In this document: piece after piece, positions 30,905 to 40,374 of the stretch | Layout of the letters: each line of letters opens with the position of its first letter | Position numbering within the stretch: position 1 is the first letter of the stretch | NCBI RefSeq assembly: GCF_001485475.2 | Contig: NZ_DF977000.1 | Span: 1 to 64,000 of the forward strand | Length of the DNA: 64,000 nt | Direction: 5' to 3' | Origin: Tepidanaerobacter syntrophicus | GTDB lineage: Bacteria > Bacillota > Thermosediminibacteria > Thermosediminibacterales > Tepidanaerobacteraceae | Program-made: the position numbers and the translations under genes | The notes under the pieces: generated by a model | The model's database searches: none | Told to the model about the DNA's origin: nothing | Seen by the model: the letters and a program-made list of their open reading frames with translations, nothing else

Positions 30905-31012
30905 AAAAAAGTAAAAACCCCTGCGTTGTTTTCCGGTTTATCTGCCAAAGGCATCACTACAAAAACAATCTGCAGGGGTTCAGTATCTATATTAACTTCG
31001 AAGGAGAGTGTT
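30905..31012 (-). ncRNA. putative small RNA
   Basis: An extended -10 box TGCTATAAT at 31019-31027 (minus strand) is followed, about 95 nt on, by a hairpin with arms AACCCCTGC..GATTGTTTT / AAAACAACGCAGGGGTT and then TTTTTACTTTTTT. That makes a free RNA of about 105 nt with one large stem-loop. Near its 5' end CTCTCCTT is complementary to ribosome sites. It lies between the replication, partition and 226-aa genes, where copy-control RNAs are found. I know no matching family. Confidence 0.5.
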
Positions 31013-31070
31013 GCTCATATTATAGCATGCATGAACGGTAAATGGAGCCCTATATATTTACATATAATGG

Positions 31071-31099
31071 TTGATATCCTCCATTGTCTGTGCTAGGAT
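31071..31099 (+). promoter_or_regulatory. promoter of the 31132 gene
   Basis: TTGATA, 17-bp spacer, TAGGAT on the plus strand, 33 bp before the start. Confidence 0.6.
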
Positions 31100-31131
31100 G
31101 ATGTACACTAAAAAATAAAGGAGGTATGTTT

Positions 31132-31803
31132 TTGGCATTTCCATTAAATTTAGAGGATTTGCAAAATGCTATACTCAATAGCAACCTAACTGAAAAAGAT
31201 TATGATTCACATGATTTCTTCATCCTAAAAACTTGCATTATCTTATTATCATCTATGCAGGATTTGATAAATCAGATAGAAATGGGTGAAGGCTTCTCTG
31301 TTCATTGTGAAAAAGAGTGGTCACAATTTATCAAGCATTATAACAAGACTTATACAAGGGCGAAAAAAATCTTCCATCGATATTTAAAACGATTAAAAAT
31401 CGATTATTGGGAACAAGAAGAACTGGTTCGCAATATATTATGGGTTACAAAACTTATTAATTCTGGTTTTTATGAAACTGATGAAGAAGACGTATATTTT
31501 CATGCCGTTATTCTAAGTGGTAAATTCTTCACTTCAGTTTTTTACTATAATTATCTCATTAATGAGGCCTGTGACAGAAAGATTAATTCACCTGAAAGCC
31601 TTTTTAACACTAGAAAAAATCTGTCTTCCATCAAAGACGAAAGGCTATGGATTGAAGAAACCTACAATCAGTTGAAAGACAAGGAAATTGATGAAGTTCC
31701 TGAAGAAACAAAAGAAATGTTGTTTGCTCTTTGGGATCGAACCTTCGATTTTGTACAAGAACTAATAAAATGTTTTAGTAAAACTGAAGCCTTGAATAAT
31801 TAA
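31132..31803 (+). CDS. hypothetical protein (223 aa)
   Basis: The only clear plus-strand gene of the element. Unrecognised; mostly helical, soluble, with many aromatic and charged residues (KEWSQFIKHYNKTY, LKIDYWEQEELVRN). There is no obvious HTH or active site. I chose TTG 31132, 6 bp from GGAGGT; the ATG at 31126 touches that site. It is divergent from the putative small RNA and convergent with the replication gene, with a shared terminator. A replication or copy-control function is possible from position only. Confidence 0.6.
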   Translation: MAFPLNLEDLQNAILNSNLTEKDYDSHDFFILKTCIILLSSMQDLINQIEMGEGFSVHCEKEWSQFIKHYNKTYTRAKKIFHRYLKRLKIDYWEQEELVRNILWVTKLINSGFYETDEEDVYFHAVILSGKFFTSVFYYNYLINEACDRKINSPESLFNTRKNLSSIKDERLWIEETYNQLKDKEIDEVPEETKEMLFALWDRTFDFVQELIKCFSKTEALNN

Positions 31804-31835
31804 TATAGTCCCCTGATACCTTGGGGACTATATTA
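31801..31835. terminator. bidirectional terminator
   Basis: Perfect 13-bp arms TAATATAGTCCCC/GGGGACTATATTA with a 9-nt loop between the convergent 31132 gene and the replication gene. Confidence 0.8.
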
Positions 31836-31851
31836 ATCCCAAATAGTTAAA

Positions 31852-34500
31852 CTATATCCTGATAAATTTTTTTACCTCTCTTTGTGTTAGTGAAATGAAC
31901 TCTGCTCCAGGGACGGGATAATTACTTAAGACCAGAACTTTACAATGTTCCGTTATAGCCCTAGCCCTTCCTACAGTTTGAACAAGTTCAGACTCTATCA
32001 TATAAAATTGGATTTCCCGTAATAAATCATTGCTGCTGTAAGTATTGAAGTAAAAGTTGTAGTTTCCCCTTGAAACAGGCTGATACATTACCTTGCTTTC
32101 ATTTAGCCTTACATCAAGGCCTAAAACACTTGCAAATAGCAGATAACTATAGGGGTTAATATGGGGAGTTCCTATTACAGTGATATTTTGACCTTTTAGA
32201 TTATCACGCCCCGCACTATTCCAAAATGACATACTTGGTTCACTTATATCATTAAAATAGCCCCTATAAGTGATAACCTTACTATTGGGGTTATATCTAT
32301 TTATTAAAGCATTTGCAATATCCATCATTTCTTTATTATTTCTATGAATGGATAATTTACTAAAGGCTCTTATAGGAACTTGCCAAATCTCTCCTATGTG
32401 TTCCACATCCCCAATATCATAAAATTTCATATTTTGACCGAAAACCATTTTATAAATCTTTTCATTGGCAGTTGCACTAAAAATAATTACCTTTTTATCA
32501 GGCAAATCTCTTTTGTTTATAAAAAGTACCTGCTCATTACCATTTCGCCCAGTCACTTTGACAAAATGACTTGAATTTAAAAATCCTAGCACATTTGTCG
32601 TTATTAGGTCATTTTTTACAACTAATTTTTCAACTTCTTTTGCACAAAGCATAAAATAGTTTGGTGTCTTTAGTACCATTCCTTCAGGTGTTTCGGTAAT
32701 TAACTTAAACATAAAATCGGTTAACTTCTTTAAAGGCGAAAATTCCGGATCTAAATACACCAGTTGGCTAAGTATAGCCATGTCTTGTATTGACATAGAT
32801 GAAATTGGGAACATTCCATTTAGAACAATATCTTCATCTATTATTAGAGTATCATTGAAGTCCTTTTCAAAAAATATTCTTTGGTGAGTAGTTAAGATAG
32901 TTTGGTTCTCAGATTTTTTTACTCGCCTCAAGTCCTTAATATATTGTGCTATGACTTCATTTTCCTTTGCTAATTGTCTTAAATACATATTTGCTCCTTT
33001 AAAAGAGCCTGTATCATAGAGCCTATCTAACTTATTGCGTTTTTCAGGTTCAATATCAGGAAGTTGTGGTACAACATAATGGTGTACTCCTGCTTTTGTC
33101 AATCTCTCGCTTACCTCGTCCTTTAATTTATGTGTAGGCACTGCTATCGTCAATTTATTATCTATACAAGCATTTATGTATTCTTCAGTTTTCCCTAACC
33201 CTGCCGGTGCCTTTATAACATAAATCCCCTTTTGTGGAGAGGCAATTATTTTACTAACAATATTAGATAATTCTTTTCTTGCCTCTTCTATACTTTTAGT
33301 TTTTCTTTTACCAACTACTTGAATTCTTCCCTTGAATAATTTTCCTTGTTCTATCATATTAATTCCATGTTTACAGTCTTTAATAAATGGACAATAACTT
33401 TCGCACCTAGAAGGAGCATATTTACCCTTAAGAATTTGATTCTTCATAACCAACCAACTATAGTTTTTCACTTTATATTCTTCACGGCTGTTTAGAATCT
33501 TATCTACTTTCGTTACTCCACCTTTTATTTTCAAAAGGTTGGACATGAGACCAAACATTTCATTGTGGTGTAACCAATACTCGCCATCTATTGCTTCCCG
33601 GTATAATTGACAATTTTTATATAGGTTTTCAAAGGGGTAATCCTTTATAAGATATGTCTCAGTATTTTCCTTCTTAATATCAAAACGGGGGGCAAAGTCA
33701 TTTTCCTTTTCAAAAAAACAATCCTGCGTATTATTGTAACAGAAATAGATTACATACCCCATATGACTAAAAAGTGTACTATTATATATATTATTAATAA
33801 AGGACTTACACTTTTTAGTCATTGATACATAAACATTGCTACTATTAACTTCAGGCATATCTTTTTCATCATGAAACGTAAAAAACTTTGGATAACCATT
33901 CTCCATGTCAATTCCAATATCTCTGCAAAAATTATACATGTTTCTCGATGCATTAGTACTATTTCTAATTACTGAACATGCAGCAAATATAAGATTCGGT
34001 ATTGATTCTACATATGAAAAGTTTTCATAAATAACTTCCCTGCCACCGTATATTATTCTCGAAGGATCCCTTGTTTCTGTTTTAGCCTGTGGAAAAACTT
34101 CCAACAGTGATCTAATTACTAGGTTGCGAACCCTGATATCCTGAATCACCTCATCCATAACGAAAACCATTTTAAACCCACTATCTGAATTAAAGGGCGT
34201 GTATATAAATGAAGGGAATAGATTAACCCTTTCACAAGTATCTAACACATTTTCCAGCGAATCATTTTCAATATCAACAACAAATATTTGTTGACTTATC
34301 CAGTTCTTAATACTTCTCTGCCCATTTTTAAAAACAGATGGTGAATAAGTTTTGCCATTTGGTATTATTATGCTTTTAGCAAAATCCTTTACAGAAATTT
34401 CTTTGACATGACATCCAATTCGTGCTGCTATTTTTGCAATCTCTTCTTCTGTCGGCTTCTTACTAAACTTTTGAGTATCTAAACATAATTTAATCATCAT
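31852..34500 (-). CDS. primase-helicase-like replication protein
   Basis: An 882-aa protein. The N-terminal part (about 1-170) resembles an archaeo-eukaryotic-type primase-polymerase: FVVDIEND at 73-80 (acidic pair), then a FIYTPFNSDSGFKMVFVMDE segment and DPSRIIYGG. Cysteines at 366, 370 and 376 may bind metal. A helicase domain follows: Walker A APAGLGKT (about 431-438), Walker B IIDED (about 553-557) and motif III FSAT. PrimPol-helicase fusions are replication proteins of plasmids and integrative elements. ATG 34500 is 7 bp from AAAGGAGG and preferred over upstream in-frame starts. The exact family is not certain. Confidence 0.7.
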   Translation of the reverse strand: MMIKLCLDTQKFSKKPTEEEIAKIAARIGCHVKEISVKDFAKSIIIPNGKTYSPSVFKNGQRSIKNWISQQIFVVDIENDSLENVLDTCERVNLFPSFIYTPFNSDSGFKMVFVMDEVIQDIRVRNLVIRSLLEVFPQAKTETRDPSRIIYGGREVIYENFSYVESIPNLIFAACSVIRNSTNASRNMYNFCRDIGIDMENGYPKFFTFHDEKDMPEVNSSNVYVSMTKKCKSFINNIYNSTLFSHMGYVIYFCYNNTQDCFFEKENDFAPRFDIKKENTETYLIKDYPFENLYKNCQLYREAIDGEYWLHHNEMFGLMSNLLKIKGGVTKVDKILNSREEYKVKNYSWLVMKNQILKGKYAPSRCESYCPFIKDCKHGINMIEQGKLFKGRIQVVGKRKTKSIEEARKELSNIVSKIIASPQKGIYVIKAPAGLGKTEEYINACIDNKLTIAVPTHKLKDEVSERLTKAGVHHYVVPQLPDIEPEKRNKLDRLYDTGSFKGANMYLRQLAKENEVIAQYIKDLRRVKKSENQTILTTHQRIFFEKDFNDTLIIDEDIVLNGMFPISSMSIQDMAILSQLVYLDPEFSPLKKLTDFMFKLITETPEGMVLKTPNYFMLCAKEVEKLVVKNDLITTNVLGFLNSSHFVKVTGRNGNEQVLFINKRDLPDKKVIIFSATANEKIYKMVFGQNMKFYDIGDVEHIGEIWQVPIRAFSKLSIHRNNKEMMDIANALINRYNPNSKVITYRGYFNDISEPSMSFWNSAGRDNLKGQNITVIGTPHINPYSYLLFASVLGLDVRLNESKVMYQPVSRGNYNFYFNTYSSNDLLREIQFYMIESELVQTVGRARAITEHCKVLVLSNYPVPGAEFISLTQREVKKFIRI

Positions 34501-34642
34501 TTTCATGCCTCCTTTGTTATTAAACAAAGGGGCATGCTGTATTTTAGTGTTTTGGTATGTATTTTAAATGTGCTTTATTAAGATACTTTCTTTATGTTAT
34601 ATTAAGTCTTTTTATTAGTTTTATTGTTGCCCCTGATTTGAT

Positions 34643-34846
34643 TTATTCATATGGTTCAAATCCCTGAGTTTCATATTCATAAGGATTGCTATGTTTACGT
34701 CTTCTCATCTTTCTTAGTGGAATAATTTCTCCAGTATATGGGTTATAAACTCCCATTTCTTCTCCTGTATACGGATTTATGTCGATAAAATCATCATCAA
34801 AGTAGGACTCTATATATGGAACTTCACACCTGTATTTTTCTGTCAC
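34643..34846 (-). CDS. small acidic protein with a repeated NPYTGE motif
   Basis: A 67-aa protein of unknown function. The motif NPYTGE occurs twice (INPYTGEEMG and YNPYTGEII), 11 residues apart, followed by a basic patch RKMRRRKH. GTG 34846 is 7 bp from GGAGGT and chosen over a GTG that overlaps it. It lies between the replication gene and an 83-aa gene in the same direction. Confidence 0.55.
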   Translation of the reverse strand: MTEKYRCEVPYIESYFDDDFIDINPYTGEEMGVYNPYTGEIIPLRKMRRRKHSNPYEYETQGFEPYE

Positions 34847-34984
34847 TAAGGTCACCTCCCTTCTTACATTAGGAGGGTTTATTGCAATAATAACTACTAT
34901 TTTTCCTCCTTTGCTTTTGAATAAAAGTCTTACATTTGTATAATGATAATGCTTTTGTCCCTTTTTTCTCTATAAATAATTAAC

Positions 34985-35236
34985 TTAAGTTTCAATATTA
35001 CTGATTGTTTTTTCCTCTGAGATTATATTGGAAGTTAGATTTTGAATATACATAATATACTCACAATATATAGAGTCAATAATTTCCATTTGATTTGATA
35101 TTTTATCATATCTTTTTTTGAGAATAAGAAACTTTTTATCTTTTTTATCACTAATAACTTTTGCACAATTTTCTATATCTTGCATTCTTCTCATTATATA
35201 GAGAAGTAAATCATCAACACTTATCTTATCACGCAT
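34985..35236 (-). CDS. small coiled-coil protein (83 aa)
   Basis: An almost wholly helical, charged 83-aa protein with heptad-like spacing (MRRMQDIENCAKVISDKK, LKKRYDKISNQM). ATG with AAGGAGG 7 bp upstream. Unrecognised. It probably shares a transcript with the downstream NPYTGE protein and the replication gene. Confidence 0.5.
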   Translation of the reverse strand: MRDKISVDDLLLYIMRRMQDIENCAKVISDKKDKKFLILKKRYDKISNQMEIIDSIYCEYIMYIQNLTSNIISEEKTISNIET

Positions 35237-35258
35237 TCTATTACCTCCTTAAGAAATA

Positions 35259-35318
35259 TTAGTTTCTTTTTTCATAGACAATATTTCCTCTAGAATTCAT
35301 TAATATTTTTATTTTCAT
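35259..35318 (-). CDS. 19-codon leader peptide, possible
   Basis: A strong GGAGGTG 10 bp before ATG 35318 opens 19 codons (MKIKILMNSRGN...), ending 22 bp before the 83-aa gene. It may couple translation. Confidence 0.3.
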   Translation of the reverse strand: MKIKILMNSRGNIVYEKRN

Positions 35319-35340
35319 ACTAGGTCACACCTCCTTTTAG

Positions 35341-35400
35341 AAAATAAAAACAGAGCAAAATGCCAGTGCTGCAAAAACACTGAATTAATTTTGCTCTGTT
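35341..35400 (-). terminator. terminator after the tns operon
   Basis: Arms AACAGAGCAAAAT/ATTTTGCTCTGTT with an inner CAGTG/CACTG stem, then TTTTTATTTTC on the minus strand. 35401-35673 is AT-rich with no gene; it includes a TTATCAA/TTGATAA dyad near 35540. Confidence 0.7.
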
Positions 35401-35673
35401 AGAATTCTATGATTATTAATTATTTAATTTTCTGTACCTAATCGATAAATAAATAATATATACTTTATGTATTAGATATATTACCACAATTTCTTTATAA
35501 ATAGCATTACAGTTTATTTACATATCTTGTAAAGTTATTTATCAACCTATTGATAAAAGTTTTATTATCACATAGTAAATCTGTAGTATATTACGCTTAG
35601 ATAATAACTTAACATTTTTTATTTGTCAAATGTTCATATCGATATTTTTCAATATATATGTCCAATTATTCTA

Positions 35674-36951
35674 TTACTGATTTAATTGCTTTGTAACATT
35701 CAACCGCTTTATAAAATCGTAAACAGTAGTATGGCTTGTCCCCATTAATTTTGCAACCGTTGGCACGCTGTTATACTTTAATAGCCGTATTAATTCCTCT
35801 CTCCAATAATCCCCGAAATCCACAATCCTAGAATACCTGTATCTATCTTCTATACTCTTATCTGGACCACGTCGCAAATAAGAAAAACCACATTCTGGAC
35901 AGGTAAAATATCCTATTGGACTCTTGGTTTTATAATTATTTTTTATTTCTACATTCTCAATTATATGTTTTTTATACTGTTTGCAAACAGGATTTAAACA
36001 CGGATATGGTCCTTTCCCAAAAGGTAGGTATCCTACATTTTGATTAAATAACACTTCTGGTGATAGACCTAAAAATCTCATAAATAATATATGTTTTAAT
36101 GGATCTTCGATAGTTGCTTTATTCCATCCCATTTTTAAAAGCCAATTACTGTTATTAGTCTTCCTAATTGTATTGTGAGTCATCTGAAGTATCTCACTGC
36201 CCCAAAAGGTTTCAAAATCAGTAATAAGATTTTTCTGGCGTAAACCTCCATTCACTGTAGCATACTCTAATATCTTTAACTGATTTAGATACTGCTCTTT
36301 TATTTTTGTTTTAATTTCAGGATTATTCAAAATCCAGTTCATATCCTCTGCAATAATCAGTAATTTTTCATAGGTCTTTGGCTCATACACAACCTCAGTT
36401 TCAACAACACAGTTTCTTTCCGTTGCTGCTATATATTTATATTTATTGTCCTCAAATGATACACTGCTATTATAAATAGGTATTTTATGGTGAGGACAAA
36501 TATAGATGCCTCTTATCTGATGAACCCTATGCCAATATAATTCGCCATATCTCTCCATATCTTCTTTATTGCACTTTGGACAAAATCTTAGAAATTTATT
36601 TTCAGCCAGTGGGTTTATTATTCCTGTTATTTTGTTGTATATTTCAACATCCCCATGCAACATATACCGTCTAATTATTCCCCTGTTCTCAAGGCTTAAA
36701 AAGACTGTATAATACGGAAATAAGGTATGTTCAAGTATTAGCCTATCTACATCAAAAGGACTGTTTAAAGGCATATTTCGGACTAAATTTGCTAATAATG
36801 TTGGGAATTCCAGGCTACAAACTATACGCTTTACATTAAACAGATCCCTGGCAGTTTCACTTCCATTAAAATTTGGACTTTTTTCATGATATCTGGCAAA
36901 AACACTATATAGTATTTCATCTGGATACGGTGTAGGAAAAAAAGTCATCAT
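35674..36951 (-). CDS. tnsD: TniQ/TnsD target-selection protein
   Basis: A 425-aa TniQ-family protein. The N-terminus FFPTPYPDEILYSVFARYH is characteristic. A CPKC...H...CPHH zinc module lies at about residues 124-155, a second Cys set (CLNPVC...CPEC) around 315-350, and a C-terminal HTH (TVAKLMGTSHTTVYDFIKRL). The long C-terminal half is what distinguishes TnsD, which binds a fixed chromosomal site, from short TniQ adaptors. The inferred site is the 3' end of rpsI. Its ATG overlaps the tnsC stop (ATGA), so it is translationally coupled. Confidence 0.93.
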   Translation of the reverse strand: MMTFFPTPYPDEILYSVFARYHEKSPNFNGSETARDLFNVKRIVCSLEFPTLLANLVRNMPLNSPFDVDRLILEHTLFPYYTVFLSLENRGIIRRYMLHGDVEIYNKITGIINPLAENKFLRFCPKCNKEDMERYGELYWHRVHQIRGIYICPHHKIPIYNSSVSFEDNKYKYIAATERNCVVETEVVYEPKTYEKLLIIAEDMNWILNNPEIKTKIKEQYLNQLKILEYATVNGGLRQKNLITDFETFWGSEILQMTHNTIRKTNNSNWLLKMGWNKATIEDPLKHILFMRFLGLSPEVLFNQNVGYLPFGKGPYPCLNPVCKQYKKHIIENVEIKNNYKTKSPIGYFTCPECGFSYLRRGPDKSIEDRYRYSRIVDFGDYWREELIRLLKYNSVPTVAKLMGTSHTTVYDFIKRLNVTKQLNQ

Positions 36952-38330
36952 ATAACTTCAAATCCTTTAATTAACCCATGATTTTTCAATATATCATAAG
37001 CCGTTAGCCCTTCCCCCTTATTCTGCACCATAACTCTAATATCATTTTCTGCACTTGGAGGTATCTTCTTGGTTTTAACTTTTATTTGCTTTTCATTGTT
37101 TTCTACTACAGATGGCCTGGAAGTGGTAGGTATTATAAACCTATTCCGATTAGGCAATTCATAACTTATATCAATATTCCCAGTATATATATCAGGATAT
37201 CTTGCTACTTCCATTACATTACCTGTTCTTAATGCATTTAGCATTGGCTTTACCAACCTTAAACTTTCGTCAGCAACTTGTTTGATTAATTCAGGAGTTA
37301 TAATCTCAACCCCACTTGAAATTGCCTTTGTTTGAGCAAGGGCATAAAGTTTCACTGTTATATCAATTATTCCTTGGGATTGATCATATAGGGTATCTAT
37401 TAATTCATCAGTCAGAGCAGTAGGCCTTTTCGTCCATTGATAGCCCCATATTGCGTTTACAAGTAGTTTGAAGTTAATATCATTATCTAACCTTTCAAAT
37501 ACCAAATCTCCTTGTCCTGAACCCCTTCTTGCCTGTCGGAACTTCCCTTGCAATACTCCCATAGCCTCAGGAGTTCCTATTAATAATACTGGTAAGCCAA
37601 TAGTGTTAACCAGAGTAACAAAAAAATTCAGCATCCTATCGGCTCCTCCAGACTTAGACTTGCTAAGGTTTTGTATCTCATCAATTACTAAAAGCCCTAA
37701 TGAAATATTTTTAGCAATATTACTCATGGCAACGAGCATATTATCAACTGAAAGTTTACCACTACCAAATCGTGAATAATAGTCTGTCCCTAATATCTCA
37801 TCAACCTTGCTAAAAAATGATAGGCAAAGTCCTTTAATGCTTCCATCGTAGGAGCATTCAAGTCTTAAATATACTACCTGATATCGTGATAGTGGGATAT
37901 CTTTATATTTCGAGTGAACGATTACTTGTGGATACATTGATAATATTCTATTCACAACTGTTGTTTTCCCCATACCTGATACTCCAAGTAAAGTAAAGGA
38001 GCCTGCAGTGCTACGATAATTGTTTGAAACAAATGACTTCTCCAATACATTTCTTGCTACATAACCCTGTCTTATAACCCTACTAATTCTGCTTTCCAAA
38101 TCTAAATGAATCATTAGCGGCTGAAAGACATCATAAAGACGTCCCACTAGATGGGCTCTATATTGATTATCTAACTGTCTTTCTTCTTTATTATAGGGAG
38201 GAAAATTTGCTAACTTTGATACTACCTCTTCAGAAGATGTGATTTGAGGCAATGCCTCTATAAATGGATTACCTTTATATTCTGAAATAATCTGCTCTTT
38301 GTATTGGGCATTATGTATCAAATCCAGCAC
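36948..38330 (-). CDS. tnsC: TnsC AAA+ transposition regulator
   Basis: A 460-aa AAA+ ATPase that links the target selector to the transposase. Walker A GVSGMGKTT is at 116-124 and Walker B LLVIDEIQ at 213-220. The GTG start has AAGGG 8 bp upstream and lies inside the tnsB end (20-bp overlap). Shorter than Tn7 TnsC (555 aa) but complete across the ATPase core, with a C-terminal extension that in Tn7 contacts TnsA. Confidence 0.93.
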   Translation of the reverse strand: MLDLIHNAQYKEQIISEYKGNPFIEALPQITSSEEVVSKLANFPPYNKEERQLDNQYRAHLVGRLYDVFQPLMIHLDLESRISRVIRQGYVARNVLEKSFVSNNYRSTAGSFTLLGVSGMGKTTVVNRILSMYPQVIVHSKYKDIPLSRYQVVYLRLECSYDGSIKGLCLSFFSKVDEILGTDYYSRFGSGKLSVDNMLVAMSNIAKNISLGLLVIDEIQNLSKSKSGGADRMLNFFVTLVNTIGLPVLLIGTPEAMGVLQGKFRQARRGSGQGDLVFERLDNDINFKLLVNAIWGYQWTKRPTALTDELIDTLYDQSQGIIDITVKLYALAQTKAISSGVEIITPELIKQVADESLRLVKPMLNALRTGNVMEVARYPDIYTGNIDISYELPNRNRFIIPTTSRPSVVENNEKQIKVKTKKIPPSAENDIRVMVQNKGEGLTAYDILKNHGLIKGFEVI

Positions 38331-40374
38331 GGTCTTTTCCCTTCTTCTGTGCCTTTAATAGTAATTCGACCAAATTTTGCTCGGCATTACCATAGGCTTT
38401 TTCTTCAACTACTATATTTGGTTCTTCTGATCTTATTTCGATAATATTTTGTTTCCTCTCCTGCTGCTTCTCAAAATTGCGATTATCTCTGATATTCTGA
38501 ATGCGTCTCTTTTTGCTTATGCCTTCTTCAACTTCATTTTTTGTCTCTTCTTTCGCTTGTTCAATTATTTCTTCTATGTCATTTAATAAGTCTATTTTAT
38601 TTTGCAATTCTGCTTTTTTTGAGGCTTTTGCCTGCATTTTTTCATATTCCATTAGATAAGTTACTTCTTCAATAGATTTTTCTTTATATCTTGACTGATG
38701 TTCTAATAAAAAACACTTATCAAATTTTCTCCCATCTTCATACTTGATATAAATAAAACTCATATCCCTTGGATCATATGATATGTCAACTTTCCAAGAT
38801 CCATTGTTTCTTGCTTTCTCGAACCATCGTTCTTTTAATGAGGTTTTAGAACCAAATAGCATCCCTTTAAACTTAATCCCGTGCTGTGTCACAGTTGCTT
38901 TGTCTCTTGGCAGTAGATTTAATTTCAATAAATCTTCATCAACAGTTCTTAACCTTCCTGTTCTATTAGCAACACCCCATTCCCAGATTAACTTGGGTAT
39001 TGGTTCTACACCATCTGCAATCATATCTTCGCTTCTGGTATAGTTAGATAAATAGTGATGATTATTATGATACAATACACATTTTATTATAATTTGAGTA
39101 AACTGCCTTAAATCAAGGGCTGCTGAAAGTCTGTAATCTTGCTCTCCTCTTTCACGATATTGACTTTTAATTGCACCGGGCATGAAAGGCTTGGTATGTT
39201 GGTTTATAGTATTAAAATACCTCTCTATGATACCCTTCATGTCACCTCTGTAAGGGCTAGTATTTAATATTTTTATTCCAAATGCTGATATTAAAGATTC
39301 TATGTTTTCCCCTTCCAATTCTCCTCTATCTGCAATAATTGCTTCAGGCAGGGTGCTGCAGTAATTCCACTCATCATTGCCAATCTCTATACCGTACTTC
39401 CTGCAAAAGGATACTTTGTCTGACGCAGCATTAATTAATGCAATACTCGCTCCAATCCAACTAGGCCCTTCCAAAGATATATTAATTCCTACGACACAAC
39501 GTGAAAACACATCCATAACAGTATAAATAACAGGCCTTCCTATAATCCAATTCCGATTATATTGGGATACTAAATAAACATCTCCTACTGTTGCATCTAT
39601 TTGAAATATTGCTCCTGGTCCAAATGCTTCTTCAGTAGAAGATCCTGTAAGCCCCCTATGTTGTAATTCATATTGCTTTGGACTTTGACGAGTAGATACT
39701 TCTTTTTTAATGCTTCTCTCCTTATTAAACCAATATCTGAATTGCCTTAATGTAGGAATGGCATCATTTACCACCCCATTTTCACTAAAGTATTCCTTGA
39801 TCATAAGTTCATAGGTTAATGTTAAAGTCTTTCTTGAAGAATTGTAATAAAACCTATTAAGTGCTGTATTAAAAATCTTTATCGTTTCGGGTGTAATGAC
39901 AAAAGTATTATTTTTTTCCTTGTTTCCTTGTTTCCCGCCACAATTATGATAATCAGGAAGTAAAGAGTTTTTGTGCATACCTCTCTGCCAAAACCGTTTT
40001 AAATATCTCATTACAGTTGCTTCATGCACATTATAAACGTATTCTCTGACAAGTTTAGCCCTCTTTTCAGCAATGTAAATATCAGGCTCAATTGCAACAA
40101 TCTCTTTAATGGCATTATAGGCCTTATCTCTTATGGCCTTATGTTTAGGTGGGATAGCCTCTTCATCTTTGATAATCATATATGGTTCATTCTCCAAAAC
40201 ATGTATAGTGCCATCATTTAACCCACTCTGAATAAATGTTTCTGAAACTGTAATAGGCATTGAGTTACCATAAATATCAATTAGATAGATGATATCTTTA
40301 TAGTAATACAGTATTCGGTAATATATTTTGCCTTGACTTGTTTCGTATAAGATTACACTATTGATTGGAAGCAT
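38311..40374 (-). CDS. tnsB: TnsB DDE transposase
   Basis: A 687-aa retroviral-integrase-fold transposase that binds the element ends, nicks 3' ends and joins them to the target. The catalytic triad is intact: Asp260 (FQIDAT), Asp349 (IADRGEL) and Glu384 (KGIIERYF), matching Tn7 D273, D361 and E396. The C-terminus is a charged coiled segment. ATG 40374 is used; tnsA and tnsB overlap by 17 bp. No sign of decay. Confidence 0.95.
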   Translation of the reverse strand: MLPINSVILYETSQGKIYYRILYYYKDIIYLIDIYGNSMPITVSETFIQSGLNDGTIHVLENEPYMIIKDEEAIPPKHKAIRDKAYNAIKEIVAIEPDIYIAEKRAKLVREYVYNVHEATVMRYLKRFWQRGMHKNSLLPDYHNCGGKQGNKEKNNTFVITPETIKIFNTALNRFYYNSSRKTLTLTYELMIKEYFSENGVVNDAIPTLRQFRYWFNKERSIKKEVSTRQSPKQYELQHRGLTGSSTEEAFGPGAIFQIDATVGDVYLVSQYNRNWIIGRPVIYTVMDVFSRCVVGINISLEGPSWIGASIALINAASDKVSFCRKYGIEIGNDEWNYCSTLPEAIIADRGELEGENIESLISAFGIKILNTSPYRGDMKGIIERYFNTINQHTKPFMPGAIKSQYRERGEQDYRLSAALDLRQFTQIIIKCVLYHNNHHYLSNYTRSEDMIADGVEPIPKLIWEWGVANRTGRLRTVDEDLLKLNLLPRDKATVTQHGIKFKGMLFGSKTSLKERWFEKARNNGSWKVDISYDPRDMSFIYIKYEDGRKFDKCFLLEHQSRYKEKSIEEVTYLMEYEKMQAKASKKAELQNKIDLLNDIEEIIEQAKEETKNEVEEGISKKRRIQNIRDNRNFEKQQERKQNIIEIRSEEPNIVVEEKAYGNAEQNLVELLLKAQKKGKDRAGFDT

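Noticed and set aside
30830-31096. Plus-strand frames over the putative small RNA
   Set aside because: They overlap the hairpin, have no ribosome site, and the terminator signal is on the other strand.
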